Positions 13,639-20,541 of a stretch of 33,725 bases of DNA are shown here, piece by piece (position 1 is the first letter of the stretch; every line of letters begins with the position of its first letter). This DNA comes from a virus. The position numbers and the translations under genes were made by a program. The stretch spans positions 1-33,725 of the IMG/VR virus record IMGVR_UViG_3300009703_002891, one strand, 5' to 3'. The notes beneath the pieces were generated by a model that was not told the DNA's origin, made no database searches, and worked only from the letters and a program-made list of their open reading frames with translations.

Positions 13639-13654
13639 CGTGGCCGGAGGTCAA

Positions 13655-13735
13655 ATGCGCGAACACATCGAAGCGGCGGCCGGGGTTGCCCTGCTCGTCT
13701 CGTCCTGGTTCCTTGTCATGTCGGTGCACCTTTGA
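13655..13735 (+). CDS. Tiny single-pass membrane protein
   Basis: This 26-residue frame starts 4 bases after a perfect GGAGG and directly behind the rightward promoter. The product has a short charged N-terminus (MREHIEAAA) and a hydrophobic helix (VALLVSSWFLVMSV), so it could insert in the inner membrane. The stop overlaps the next gene's TTG as TTGA. Tiny first genes of phage early operons often meddle with host membranes, but no family is recognised here. Confidence 0.5.
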   Translation: MREHIEAAAGVALLVSSWFLVMSVHL

Positions 13736-14001
13736 GCGCCCCGCAGATCCGGCCCCGAGGGGGCGGCCTGGTCGTCACTGTCTCGGGCACGATTAAGGGC
13801 TTCAAGTTTGAGGCCGGCGATATCCTGGCCTGCACGTCGAAACAGCGAACCCCCGTATCGATCGGGGTCATCACGGCCCCGGCGACGTGGCCATGCCTGG
13901 CGACGCCCGACGATACCGAGCAGGCGACCCTCGACGTCGTCGGCGTCATCCGGGGGCGCCGCTGGTTGACCCTCGACGACCTGGCCGGCGGCCAGCTTTG
14001 A
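13732..14001 (+). CDS. Small hypothetical protein
   Basis: This 89-residue protein starts at a TTG overlapping the previous stop (TTGA). The sequence has a beta-strand-rich pattern (GGLVVTVSGTIKGFKFEAGD, then VSIGVITAPATWPCL and DVVGVIRGRRWLTLDDL) and may be a small beta-barrel. There is no recognised family. It belongs to the rightward operon and ends with the stop 12 bases before the next ATG. Confidence 0.5.
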   Translation: MSAPQIRPRGGGLVVTVSGTIKGFKFEAGDILACTSKQRTPVSIGVITAPATWPCLATPDDTEQATLDVVGVIRGRRWLTLDDLAGGQL

Positions 14002-14012
14002 CCCCCCGCCCC

Positions 14013-14276
14013 ATGACCGACGGCGCCTTCGAGCTACGCGTTCGACGGTGGGTTCGCACCCGGGAACGGGTCGCCGAGGCCATCGAGCGGATCGCCGAGG
14101 CCGACGACGTCATCGCGCAACGGATCCGGCGCCGCCTCGCCAGGGTGCGCCGGGACGGCGAACGCGCCGTCGTGTCCCGCGACTGGCGCCTGCTCGAAGA
14201 GGTCGACGCCTACCTCGCCGGGGTGTGGCTTTGCCTCGAAGACCTCGGCCGCGTTCTGCACACGGCGCCGCAATGA
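14013..14276 (+). CDS. Small helical hypothetical protein
   Basis: This protein has 87 residues from the ATG at 14013-14015 (an in-frame TTG at 13998 overlapping the previous stop is the alternative). It is a long, highly charged helix rich in Arg and Glu (residues 10-55), suggesting coiled coil or nucleic-acid contact, with a second helix at the C-terminus. The stop overlaps the next start as ATGA. It may modulate the recombination functions that follow; this is inference. Confidence 0.5.
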   Translation: MTDGAFELRVRRWVRTRERVAEAIERIAEADDVIAQRIRRRLARVRRDGERAVVSRDWRLLEEVDAYLAGVWLCLEDLGRVLHTAPQ

Positions 14277-14407
14277 GGCGCGCCCCGACGGTCATCGTCG
14301 GGTGCGTCCTGGTCGCCGCCTGGTTCGGGTGGATCGTCTACCTCGTCGCGACGATGGCCCCCGAACTCGAATCACCTACACCCACCACCACCACGGATAG
14401 ACCATGA
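14273..14407 (+). CDS. Small single-pass membrane protein
   Basis: This 44-residue product has a hydrophobic segment at residues 7-28 (VIVGCVLVAAWFGWIVYLVA) and a Thr/Pro-rich tail (TPTTTT). Both ends overlap neighbours as ATGA, so it is translated together with the preceding gene and the RecT-like gene. Function unknown. Confidence 0.55.
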   Translation: MRRAPTVIVGCVLVAAWFGWIVYLVATMAPELESPTPTTTTDRP

Positions 14408-15573
14408 CGAACCACAGGAACCGCAACCAGGGCCGGCGCGACGGGCGCCAACTCACCGACCGAGAAGCGTTCGGGATTCGCGTCAACCAGCGCGCGCGGC
14501 CGCAGTGCGAGGAGCTTCTAGGGTCGAAGGCCGGGCGCCAGGTCGCGCAGCGCATCACGATGGCGATCCTTTCGTCGATGCAGGCGGCCCGGGACCCCTC
14601 GGGGTTCTTCCACTGCACTGACCTTTCCTTGTCGTCCTGCATCGCCTTGTCGGCTCAGACCCGACTCATGCCCGGCGGCCCCTACCCGGCCGTGTACCTC
14701 GTGCCCCAGGCGCCCCGGCGCGGCGCGCCGCCCGAGTTGCAGTGGCGGATCACCACCCGGGGGATCGCGATCCTCGCCGCCCGAAACGGGTTCGGGGTTC
14801 GGGCCGTGCCCGTCGGCGCTAACGACTTCCTGCAGGTGAGCCTCGGCGAGGTCGTCGAACACAACGGCGACCCCGGATACTGGCCGGTCGACCTGAGTGA
14901 GATCGCTGGCGTCGCCGTCATCGTGCGCGACCTCGAGCACGGGCACGACGTCATTCGGGCATGGGTCCCCCTCGACGTCATCGTGCGCCGCCGAGATATG
15001 GCGCGCACCGATAAGATGTGGCGCGAGTGGCCTATCGAAATGGCGCAGAAGACCGCTATCAAGTACGCCATGGCGCGCGGAATCATCCCCCTCGACTCGC
15101 CCGAGCTCGCGACCGCCCTCACCGAAGAGATCGGGGATGCGGTCATCGAGGGCACGGCCCGCGCGGTCGAGCAACTGCCCGAACGGGGGCGCGAACTTCC
15201 CCAGCGCCAGGCCCCGGCGCTGCCTGACAACGGGCCGACCTTCGACGAGTTCGAGCACGCGCGGCCCGAGGAACGGGAACGGGTCGCCGCCGGCGCGCCC
15301 CCAGTCGTCGACGCGCAGGTCGAGGCCCCCGTCGACCCTCAGGCCCCGACCGGCGACCAGACGCTCGCACAGGTCAAAGCCGACTGCGCCCGACTCGAAA
15401 GCCAGCTGCACGGGGCGGCCGTCTCGGACATTCGAGAGAAGTTCGGGCCGCCGGGAACCGAGTCGGTGACGTCGTGGAAGGGACGGATCACGGCCGCGAC
15501 CGAGTATCGCGACGCCCTGCAGTCTGAGCTCGACGCCGAGGCGAAGCGCATCGGGGCCGGGGGTGCTTCTTGA
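14404..15573 (+). CDS. RecT-like single-strand annealing protein
   Basis: This 389-residue protein matches the RecT/Bet-like annealing family. The segment around residues 70-165 has the expected AxxxxLxPGGxxPAVYLVP, then ITTRGIAILAARNG, and residues about 205-230 carry WREWPIEMAQKTAIKYAMARGIIPL, the RecT hallmark of a Trp-rich stretch before KTAIK. Its C-terminal third (after about 245) is an Ala/Pro/Glu-rich extension with a predicted helix, likely disordered. Such proteins anneal strands at replication forks and repair ends. No phage exonuclease partner is visible in the window, so it may work with a host nuclease or alone. Confidence 0.85.
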   Translation: MTNHRNRNQGRRDGRQLTDREAFGIRVNQRARPQCEELLGSKAGRQVAQRITMAILSSMQAARDPSGFFHCTDLSLSSCIALSAQTRLMPGGPYPAVYLVPQAPRRGAPPELQWRITTRGIAILAARNGFGVRAVPVGANDFLQVSLGEVVEHNGDPGYWPVDLSEIAGVAVIVRDLEHGHDVIRAWVPLDVIVRRRDMARTDKMWREWPIEMAQKTAIKYAMARGIIPLDSPELATALTEEIGDAVIEGTARAVEQLPERGRELPQRQAPALPDNGPTFDEFEHARPEERERVAAGAPPVVDAQVEAPVDPQAPTGDQTLAQVKADCARLESQLHGAAVSDIREKFGPPGTESVTSWKGRITAATEYRDALQSELDAEAKRIGAGGAS

Positions 15574-15995
15574 CTGCGCCCTGGATCGCGACCGACCTCA
15601 CCCAGGACGAGCAGGCCGCGCAGGCATTCACCGACCTCGACCGGGCCCTGCACGCCCTTGCCGACGTCCCGCACCGGTTCGTCGGCCCCTGGTTGGTCGA
15701 CCTGCGCTTCGACAGGCCCTCGATGACGCGTCGGGAACGGGACGGGGCGACGGTCGCCGAGGTCGTCGACGGGGGCTCGTCCTTTCGGTGGGTCGTCCGG
15801 TACGCCGGCGGCTGCATCGAGCGCACGGAGACCTCGGGCACGGCCGCGCGCCTCGACCAGGCCTTCAGGGTGTGCGACCTCCTTTTGACCACGGGCGGCG
15901 ACGTCCTGGTCGGGTCGCAACCGGGGCCAGAGCAGGTGAAACCGTTCGCCGACGCGGCCAGGGCCTACCGGAACGGCGTCGAGGCCCCAGGATGA
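15570..15995 (+). CDS. Hypothetical protein after RecT
   Basis: This 141-residue protein starts at a TTG overlapping the RecT stop (TTGA). It has a helical N-terminus (TQDEQAAQAFTDLDRALHAL), a beta-rich middle with FRWVVRYAGGC, and a C-terminal helical part. It has no nuclease or ATPase motif that I can recognise. Position suggests an accessory recombination or ssDNA function, but it could equally be unrelated. Confidence 0.55.
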   Translation: MTAPWIATDLTQDEQAAQAFTDLDRALHALADVPHRFVGPWLVDLRFDRPSMTRRERDGATVAEVVDGGSSFRWVVRYAGGCIERTETSGTAARLDQAFRVCDLLLTTGGDVLVGSQPGPEQVKPFADAARAYRNGVEAPG

Positions 15996-16453
15996 CCGGC
16001 CGCCCCCTCGACGCCCTGCGCGGCGCGATCTTGTCGGCCGTCGCCGTCGGGACAAACACCCGCGATGCGATGGCCCTCGACGGTCCCGTGCAGGCATTCG
16101 CCCGTCGCGCCGCCCTGCGCAACGGAACGACGATGTTCGACGAGTTCGACCGCGCCCTGCGCCAGTTGTGGCAGGGGGGGCACCTTGTCAGGGCCGACCC
16201 GGCCGTGCCCGGGGTGTGGGTCGTCGCCAGGCGGGAATACCCCCCGGGGCCGCTACAGTGCGCCCTGCTGGCCGCCCTGCGTCAGGGGCCCGGTACGTCG
16301 ACCGAGCTCGCAGAACGGACAGGGGGGCGCCGTCCGTCGATTTGGCGGGCCGCGAACCGCCTCTGCAGTCGGGGCCTGGTCGAGATCGTCGAACGACGGC
16401 CGGCCAGGCGAGGGAAGCCGGCGCCGGTGTTCGGTCTGGTCACACCTTCCTGA
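15992..16453 (+). CDS. Winged-helix regulator-like protein
   Basis: This 153-residue protein starts at the ATG at 15992-15994, overlapping the preceding stop as ATGA. Residues about 90-150 have the winged-helix form: LQCALLAALRQGPGTSTELAERTGGRRPSIWRAANRLCSRGLVEIVERRP, where a helix-turn-helix is followed by an RGLVEI strand and basic wing. The N-terminal part may hold a second, degenerate winged helix (FDEFDRALRQLWQGGHLVRA, then GVWVV). It is last in the rightward operon, so it is a candidate timing regulator, for example of the late promoters. The fold call is by eye. Confidence 0.55.
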   Translation: MTGRPLDALRGAILSAVAVGTNTRDAMALDGPVQAFARRAALRNGTTMFDEFDRALRQLWQGGHLVRADPAVPGVWVVARREYPPGPLQCALLAALRQGPGTSTELAERTGGRRPSIWRAANRLCSRGLVEIVERRPARRGKPAPVFGLVTPS

Positions 16454-16458
16454 CCAGT

Positions 16459-16501
16459 CGCGCGCCGGCGCACATGCGCGCGAACCTCAGGCCGGCGCGC
16501 G
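16459..16501. terminator. Convergent hairpin between rightward and leftward units
   Basis: Arms 16459-16469 and 16491-16501 pair perfectly over 11 bases around a 21-base loop, six bases past the rightward operon's last stop and directly beyond the leftward stop at 16507. It lies exactly where the two transcription units meet. No T tract is seen on either strand, so it may block transcript decay or need a factor. Confidence 0.5.
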
Positions 16502-16506
16502 CTTCC

Positions 16507-16863
16507 TCAAGTCGATCGATCTCGAAGTCGGTCCAACGCTTTCTCGGTCCTGCCGATCCCGTCGGCGACCCCTTCGAGGCGGACGTCGATCCCTGCGCGC
16601 CAGGTGTCGTGATCTCTGAGTCGTTCATGATAGCCGTCGAGGCGGTTTTGGGCATTCTGAGTATCCCGATTGGCGGCCGCTATGGCCACCTCGGCAGCGT
16701 CGACACGGCCCCCGACCGCGCCGATCTGGCTTGCGAACTCTGCCCGGAGTTCGGTGATAGCTGGCCTGACGACCAGTCTCACAAGGGCGGCCGCGCCTGC
16801 TACGGCCGATGACAGTCCAGATACGACGCCCACGACTGCACCGATGGCGGTCGAGTCGTCCAC
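16507..16863 (-). CDS. Membrane protein with coiled-coil tail (lysis region)
   Basis: This 118-residue protein starts at the GTG at 16861-16863, overlapping the upstream TAG by one base. Residues 6-36 are hydrophobic (IGAVVGVVSGLSSAVAGAAA, then LVRLVV), and residues 40-118 form a coiled coil-like helix. This layout resembles XhlA- or spanin-like proteins of phage lysis cassettes, which help disrupt the envelope after the lysin acts. The last gene of the leftward unit, it ends at the convergent hairpin. The role is inferred from context. Confidence 0.5.
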   Translation of the reverse strand: MDDSTAIGAVVGVVSGLSSAVAGAAALVRLVVRPAITELRAEFASQIGAVGGRVDAAEVAIAAANRDTQNAQNRLDGYHERLRDHDTWRAGIDVRLEGVADGIGRTEKALDRLRDRST

Positions 16864-17309
16864 TATTTGACCTTGTCGGCCAGGTCGCCCCGGCGGTCGA
16901 CACAGTCGGTATCGCCGTTGCACGCGAGTTCGCGCCGCTCGACGAGGTATTCGGCGACCAGCTGCGCGACCATGGACGTGTCGCACCGGCCGGCGGCGCT
17001 CTGTTGTGTCCGTTGGCAGGCCATCGCTATGCAGATCGGCTCCATCGACGCGGCCGCCTCACGACACCCGGCGGGCACGTCGCCGGCCAGGTTCGCCTTG
17101 ACCTCTTCGGACAACACCGCCGGCTTGTTCACCTCGGCGGCGAGGTCGGCTATCGCGGCCGTCTGATCGGCGATGGCCTGCGCCGTCTCGGCGGTCTGGT
17201 CCGGGGGCGTGTTGCGCTTGACGATGAACGCGCCGGCGCCCCCGCCAACGATGAGGCACCCGAGGCCGACGGCCACGACAAGGGAAACGGTCACGGCGCC
17301 GCGTTGCAT
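16863..17309 (-). CDS. Cys-rich membrane-anchored protein (lysis region)
   Basis: This 148-residue protein has an N-terminal hydrophobic anchor (residues 5-29), an Ala/Glu helix (residues 35-70) and a C-terminal part with six Cys (CREAAASMEPICIAMAC, GRCDTS, CNGDTDC). Paired Cys in a periplasmic part would fit a disulfide-stabilised, i-spanin-like or envelope protein. The ATG at 17307-17309 is four bases after GGAGG and overlaps the upstream gene by 19 bases. No homology is recognised. Confidence 0.5.
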   Translation of the reverse strand: MQRGAVTVSLVVAVGLGCLIVGGGAGAFIVKRNTPPDQTAETAQAIADQTAAIADLAAEVNKPAVLSEEVKANLAGDVPAGCREAAASMEPICIAMACQRTQQSAAGRCDTSMVAQLVAEYLVERRELACNGDTDCVDRRGDLADKVK

Positions 17310-17527
17310 CGGTCCTCCAGAGTGGCCACGCGATGCTCTAGCACGGCCAGGGCGATTTCAGTCGTCGCCGCCCGTTCGGCCTGCAGGGGCAGGTAGGCGA
17401 CCAGGCCGTCGACCTCGGCCGACTTCCCCGTCGCCTGCGACACGGCGCCGCCGGATAGGGCGGCCGTGACCGCGGCCGTCAGGATGAGGGCGGCCGGCTT
17501 TGCCCACCACGGGGCGTCGCCGCTCAC
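17291..17527 (-). CDS. Small membrane protein (lysis region)
   Basis: This 78-residue protein starts at the GTG at 17525-17527 overlapping the previous stop (GTGA). A hydrophobic segment at residues 8-30 (WAKPAALILTAAVTAALSGG) is followed by a helical tail with heptad-like leucines. It could be a holin partner or antiholin. It is one of four consecutive small membrane proteins downstream of the amidase. Confidence 0.5.
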   Translation of the reverse strand: MSGDAPWWAKPAALILTAAVTAALSGGAVSQATGKSAEVDGLVAYLPLQAERAATTEIALAVLEHRVATLEDRCNAAP

Positions 17528-17781
17528 GGGGCGCCCTCAGACGGCGCAGGGGCCGCGCCTGGCTTTCGCCACCCCTCGCCAAGGTGGCGCACCGCGTTGG
17601 CCCCAGCGCCCCCGAGGGACCCCCCGGCGCCCCACTTGGCGACAGTGGTGAGCAGGTCGAGATCCGACTGCGTCATGTCGACCTCAAAGACCTTGAAGAT
17701 CGTCCACGTCGCCAGGACAACCAGGGCCGCCCCGGGCGCCGCGGCGCCTAACATCGTCGTGTTCGACCCTTTGAACATCAC
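17524..17781 (-). CDS. Holin candidate
   Basis: This 85-residue protein directly follows the amidase gene with a 4-base overlap. Residues 10-32 form a hydrophobic helix (LGAAAPGAALVVLATWTIFK) and a second, weaker amphipathic region (WGAGGSLGGAGANAV) follows, ending in a Pro/Ala-rich tail. Holins time lysis by making membrane lesions so that lysin reaches the cell wall. Size, membrane segment and position fit, but holins lack sequence marks. The start is the GTG at 17779-17781 or the ATG three bases later. Confidence 0.5.
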   Translation of the reverse strand: MMFKGSNTTMLGAAAPGAALVVLATWTIFKVFEVDMTQSDLDLLTTVAKWGAGGSLGGAGANAVRHLGEGWRKPGAAPAPSEGAP

Positions 17782-18332
17782 GACACCCGGCGCAGGTACG
17801 CGTCGACACCCGAGGCCATCGCGCCCCCGAGGGTGTGCGACTGTTGAAGCCAGGACGCGTCAAGGCCGTCGAGGAACCCAGGCTCGAGCAGGACCGTCGG
17901 CGCCCGAACGCCGTCCATGGTCGCTTGAGTCCGGCTTGAGTCGGCCGGCTTGACCTCACACCGCCAGGGGGCGACCGCGGCGACGGCCTCGGCAATGGCC
18001 TGCGCAGCTGCGTGGCCGTTCGAGCTCTGCGGCCAGTGGTAGAACTCGCCCCGGTTGTAGGGCTTGCCCCCCATGCCTGCGTTGACGTGACAGGCCAGGT
18101 AGAGATCGGGGGCGAGGGCGTTCACGCGCTTGTGGCGGTCACCATAGTAGCCGTCTACGAGCAGGAAAACCTCGTGGCCGAGGTCGTGCAGGGCGCGCTC
18201 CATGGCCACGGCATAGCCGAGGGTCAGGTGAACCTCGACCAGGCCCGACCCGTCAGCAGGCCAGGCGGCGCCGCGGTCGCGCGGTTTGTTCGGCTTCCCG
18301 ATGTGCTGGACGTCGATGCAAACTCGGGCCAC
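17778..18332 (-). CDS. N-acetylmuramoyl-L-alanine amidase (endolysin)
   Basis: This 184-residue zinc enzyme cuts the bond between muramic acid and the peptide stem. It matches the Amidase_3 fold: IDVQH with zinc ligand His10, Glu33 (LVEVH), His82 in LACHVNAG, and Glu151 in VLLEPGF as catalytic base. There is no signal peptide and no separate cell-wall-binding domain, so it is a minimal lysin that needs a holin. The GTG at 18330-18332 lies just behind CCTGAGGAGGA. It heads the cassette of small membrane proteins, as expected for host lysis. Confidence 0.9.
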   Translation of the reverse strand: MARVCIDVQHIGKPNKPRDRGAAWPADGSGLVEVHLTLGYAVAMERALHDLGHEVFLLVDGYYGDRHKRVNALAPDLYLACHVNAGMGGKPYNRGEFYHWPQSSNGHAAAQAIAEAVAAVAPWRCEVKPADSSRTQATMDGVRAPTVLLEPGFLDGLDASWLQQSHTLGGAMASGVDAYLRRVS

Positions 18333-18352
18333 GGGTCCTCCTCAGGACGGAA

Positions 18353-18760
18353 TCAGGGCAAAAGGGCCGGGATATTGGCGTGTTGGAAGTGGGTCGCGAT
18401 CTGCACCAGAATGATCACGTTCGCGTCTTCGGTCCCGGCTACGCCCTCGCCGGTCCATTCGAGACGGCCGCCCCCGCCGAATGCGAGGGGGAACCCGTCA
18501 AGGGGCAGAAGCGACGAGCCGCCCCCCTGGTCGATCTGGTTCGCCATGAGCACCAGACCGGCGGCGCTCAGTTTCGCGCGGTTGCGCAGCCGCAGATCCT
18601 TGCCGGCGACGTCGGAGAACAGTTGCACGAGCACGCCCCCGAACGCGGACACGTCGACCGCCGTACCGGTCCAGGTGGCGCTACCGGCCAGGGTCGCCGT
18701 CGTGGAGTTGCCTGCGTCTGGTTTGTTCGGGGGAACGCCGCCCCCGCTTGTGCCTGCCAC
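18353..18760 (-). CDS. Hypothetical protein after tail genes
   Basis: This 135-residue protein starts at the GTG at 18758-18760, overlapping the preceding TAG by one base. It begins Gly/Pro-rich, then is beta-rich (TATLAGSATWTGTAVDVSAF, EDANVIILVQIATHF). This composition is typical of phage tail-tip or fibre-associated proteins. The family is not recognised; context suggests a virion part or fibre chaperone. Confidence 0.5.
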   Translation of the reverse strand: MAGTSGGGVPPNKPDAGNSTTATLAGSATWTGTAVDVSAFGGVLVQLFSDVAGKDLRLRNRAKLSAAGLVLMANQIDQGGGSSLLPLDGFPLAFGGGGRLEWTGEGVAGTEDANVIILVQIATHFQHANIPALLP

Positions 18761-19020
18761 TACCGCCCCCGTTCCGTCTTGAGCGCGGCGCGGATTGCGC
18801 GCATCGTCCGGGACCCGTCGATGCTGTCCGCGTCGGTGTCCACGTCGCCGGGGTCGTCGATCGCGACCACTACATACAGGCGCCCGTCAGGGTCCCGACA
18901 CGAGGCGGCCGAATAGTTGTCGTCGCGGGCGGGGGCCGCGACCGTGAACACGACGCCAGGCGCCGACGTGGCGCCGTCGGGACCGATAAGGGTCGACGCA
19001 CGAGGGGTGTTTGCTTTCAT
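18760..19020 (-). CDS. Small hypothetical protein
   Basis: This 86-residue protein starts at the ATG at 19018-19020 overlapping the upstream stop (ATGA). It contains strands (GVVFTVAAPARDDNYSA, GRLYVVVAIDDPGD) and a basic C-terminal helix (TMRAIRAALKTERGR). Position between fibre-like genes suggests a structural accessory. No family recognised. Confidence 0.5.
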   Translation of the reverse strand: MKANTPRASTLIGPDGATSAPGVVFTVAAPARDDNYSAASCRDPDGRLYVVVAIDDPGDVDTDADSIDGSRTMRAIRAALKTERGR

Positions 19021-20162
19021 TCGAACACCTGAAATCGGATTTTTTCGAGCGTCAAGGTGCGGTCGGTCGTGCTCGAGCCGTTCGACAAAACCTCAGACAC
19101 GATCCAGAACGCGTTCGGGATCGGTTTGGATGCGTCCACGGCCGCGGCGTAGCCATACAGGACGGCGCTGTAGAGGCTTCCCGCAACCGTGGGAATCCCT
19201 TCGAGGAACGCGGTCGCCCCCATCTCCCAAAACACGATCGCCGAATGACCGTTGAAAATCAGGATCCGCACCGCGACCGTCGTTCCCTGCGTGGTCTCGG
19301 CGTTGACCTCGCCGACTTCACCGGCGGCGCCGCCGAGGGTTCGGCGCCAGTATTCCTCGTAGTCGGTCCCGCTTGCTCGGTGGAGATAGATCCCGAAGTT
19401 ATTGTTGACCGAACTGTAGTCGTCCGTGTCGCAGATTCCGAGTTGCAACAGGTCGCCGTTCGCGACGTCGTACTTGAGGCCGCTGTAGAGGAGATCGACC
19501 GCCACGATGTGGACGGCCGCCATGTCGAAGCCGGGATCCTCCCATGCGTTGACACTGGCCGAATCGAACTTCACGGCGACAGAGGAGGCTTTGTTGCTGG
19601 TGTTGCCATGGCTGCCCAACGTGAGGCCGGTCCCGCTCGTCACATCGGCAATACCGACCGCGCCGACGATCCGCTCGTCGAATCGGACGGTAGCCTTTTC
19701 CGTCGTCCCGTCGGCCAGGTAGACGGTGTTCTCGGCGCCCTCGGTCAGGCTGGCGATATTCGTCACGTCGGCCGTGAAGTCGAGCCCGGTCCCCTGAGTA
19801 GCCCAGGAACCGGCCCCGGTCCCGGCCATCCCGACCGCTGTCTCGACGGAGTCGGTCAAGCTGTCCGGGTCGGTGTAGGTGGAGACACAGAGGAAGGAAT
19901 CCCCGGCGCCGGCCGATGCCGCGGTGAGGGTCGCCGTCGGCGTTGTCGTCGTCGGGTCGGTCACGGTCACGCTTGACGCGTCTGACGTCCTCGTGATGAC
20001 CGTGTTCCACGTACCGCCGGCCGTGCCCGAGTCGAGACTGAGGGTCGGCGCGAACGCGTAGGGCGATGTCGTGTCGATCGTCGTCGCGAGCGTCGAGGCC
20101 GCTACAGGTGAGGTTCCCCCACCGGTCGCCGCGCCCGAGGTCTCGCATTTGAACCCGGCCAC
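19017..20162 (-). CDS. Probable tail fibre/receptor-binding protein
   Basis: This 381-residue protein is Thr/Ser/Gly-rich. The first 110 residues look like an Ig- or collagen-like linker with PTTTTPTATLTA. The rest has the beta-rich, aromatic pattern of a lectin-like sandwich (VHIVAVDLLYSGLKYDV, AVRILIFNGHSAIVFWEMGAT). Such C-terminal domains commonly contact the host surface. The GTG at 20160-20162 follows GGGGAAC. It is placed between the tail-tip and amidase genes, where receptor-binding proteins often lie. The lectin-like call is by eye. Confidence 0.55.
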   Translation of the reverse strand: MAGFKCETSGAATGGGTSPVAASTLATTIDTTSPYAFAPTLSLDSGTAGGTWNTVITRTSDASSVTVTDPTTTTPTATLTAASAGAGDSFLCVSTYTDPDSLTDSVETAVGMAGTGAGSWATQGTGLDFTADVTNIASLTEGAENTVYLADGTTEKATVRFDERIVGAVGIADVTSGTGLTLGSHGNTSNKASSVAVKFDSASVNAWEDPGFDMAAVHIVAVDLLYSGLKYDVANGDLLQLGICDTDDYSSVNNNFGIYLHRASGTDYEEYWRRTLGGAAGEVGEVNAETTQGTTVAVRILIFNGHSAIVFWEMGATAFLEGIPTVAGSLYSAVLYGYAAAVDASKPIPNAFWIVSEVLSNGSSTTDRTLTLEKIRFQVFE

Positions 20163-20163
20163 C

Positions 20164-20526
20164 TCAGGTTCCCCGGCTTTCGCGCTCGTACACGATGTGA
20201 GCCACCGACGACACCCCGGTCGCGGTCAGGTAGAACGTCGGCGACGCGTCGAGGTTCCGACCGACCAGGGCCGTCGAGATACTGAAGGCCTCGCCCGAGG
20301 CGATCGGGAAATGGTCGGCGTCGATGGCCGCGCCGTCGGTGCCCTCGAATGCGAAATGCCCGTCGTCGTTCGCGTCGGCCGAGGTCTTGAACCGCACGGT
20401 CACACGAGCGGCCCACGGGGGCGGAGTGATCTCCGTCGAGTTCGCCGGGGTTGCGTCGAGGGTCGCGACCTTGATCGCCGATGTCGTGCCCCCCTGAGGC
20501 TGCACTGCGGAATGGTCTACTGCCAT
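20164..20526 (-). CDS. Small beta-rich tail protein
   Basis: This 120-residue protein starts at the ATG at 20524-20526 after GGGAGA. It is almost entirely beta-pattern (ARVTVRFKTSADANDDGHFAF, ASPTFYLTATGVSSVAHIVY) like a small structural domain of a tail tip or fibre base. The gene ends one base before the fibre-like gene's start. No family is recognised. Confidence 0.5.
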   Translation of the reverse strand: MAVDHSAVQPQGGTTSAIKVATLDATPANSTEITPPPWAARVTVRFKTSADANDDGHFAFEGTDGAAIDADHFPIASGEAFSISTALVGRNLDASPTFYLTATGVSSVAHIVYERESRGT

Positions 20527-20541
20527 GGTGTCTCCCGGGCG

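Noticed and set aside
13561-13654. Integration site or integrase-linked lysogeny module
   Set aside because: No integrase, excisionase or attachment-core repeat is visible anywhere in the window; only the repressor and operator are supported.
16440-16655. Short leftward frame of 71 codons at the end of the lysis region
   Set aside because: It overlaps the better-supported membrane protein gene for most of its length and its 3' part covers the convergent hairpin. No ribosome-binding site is seen.
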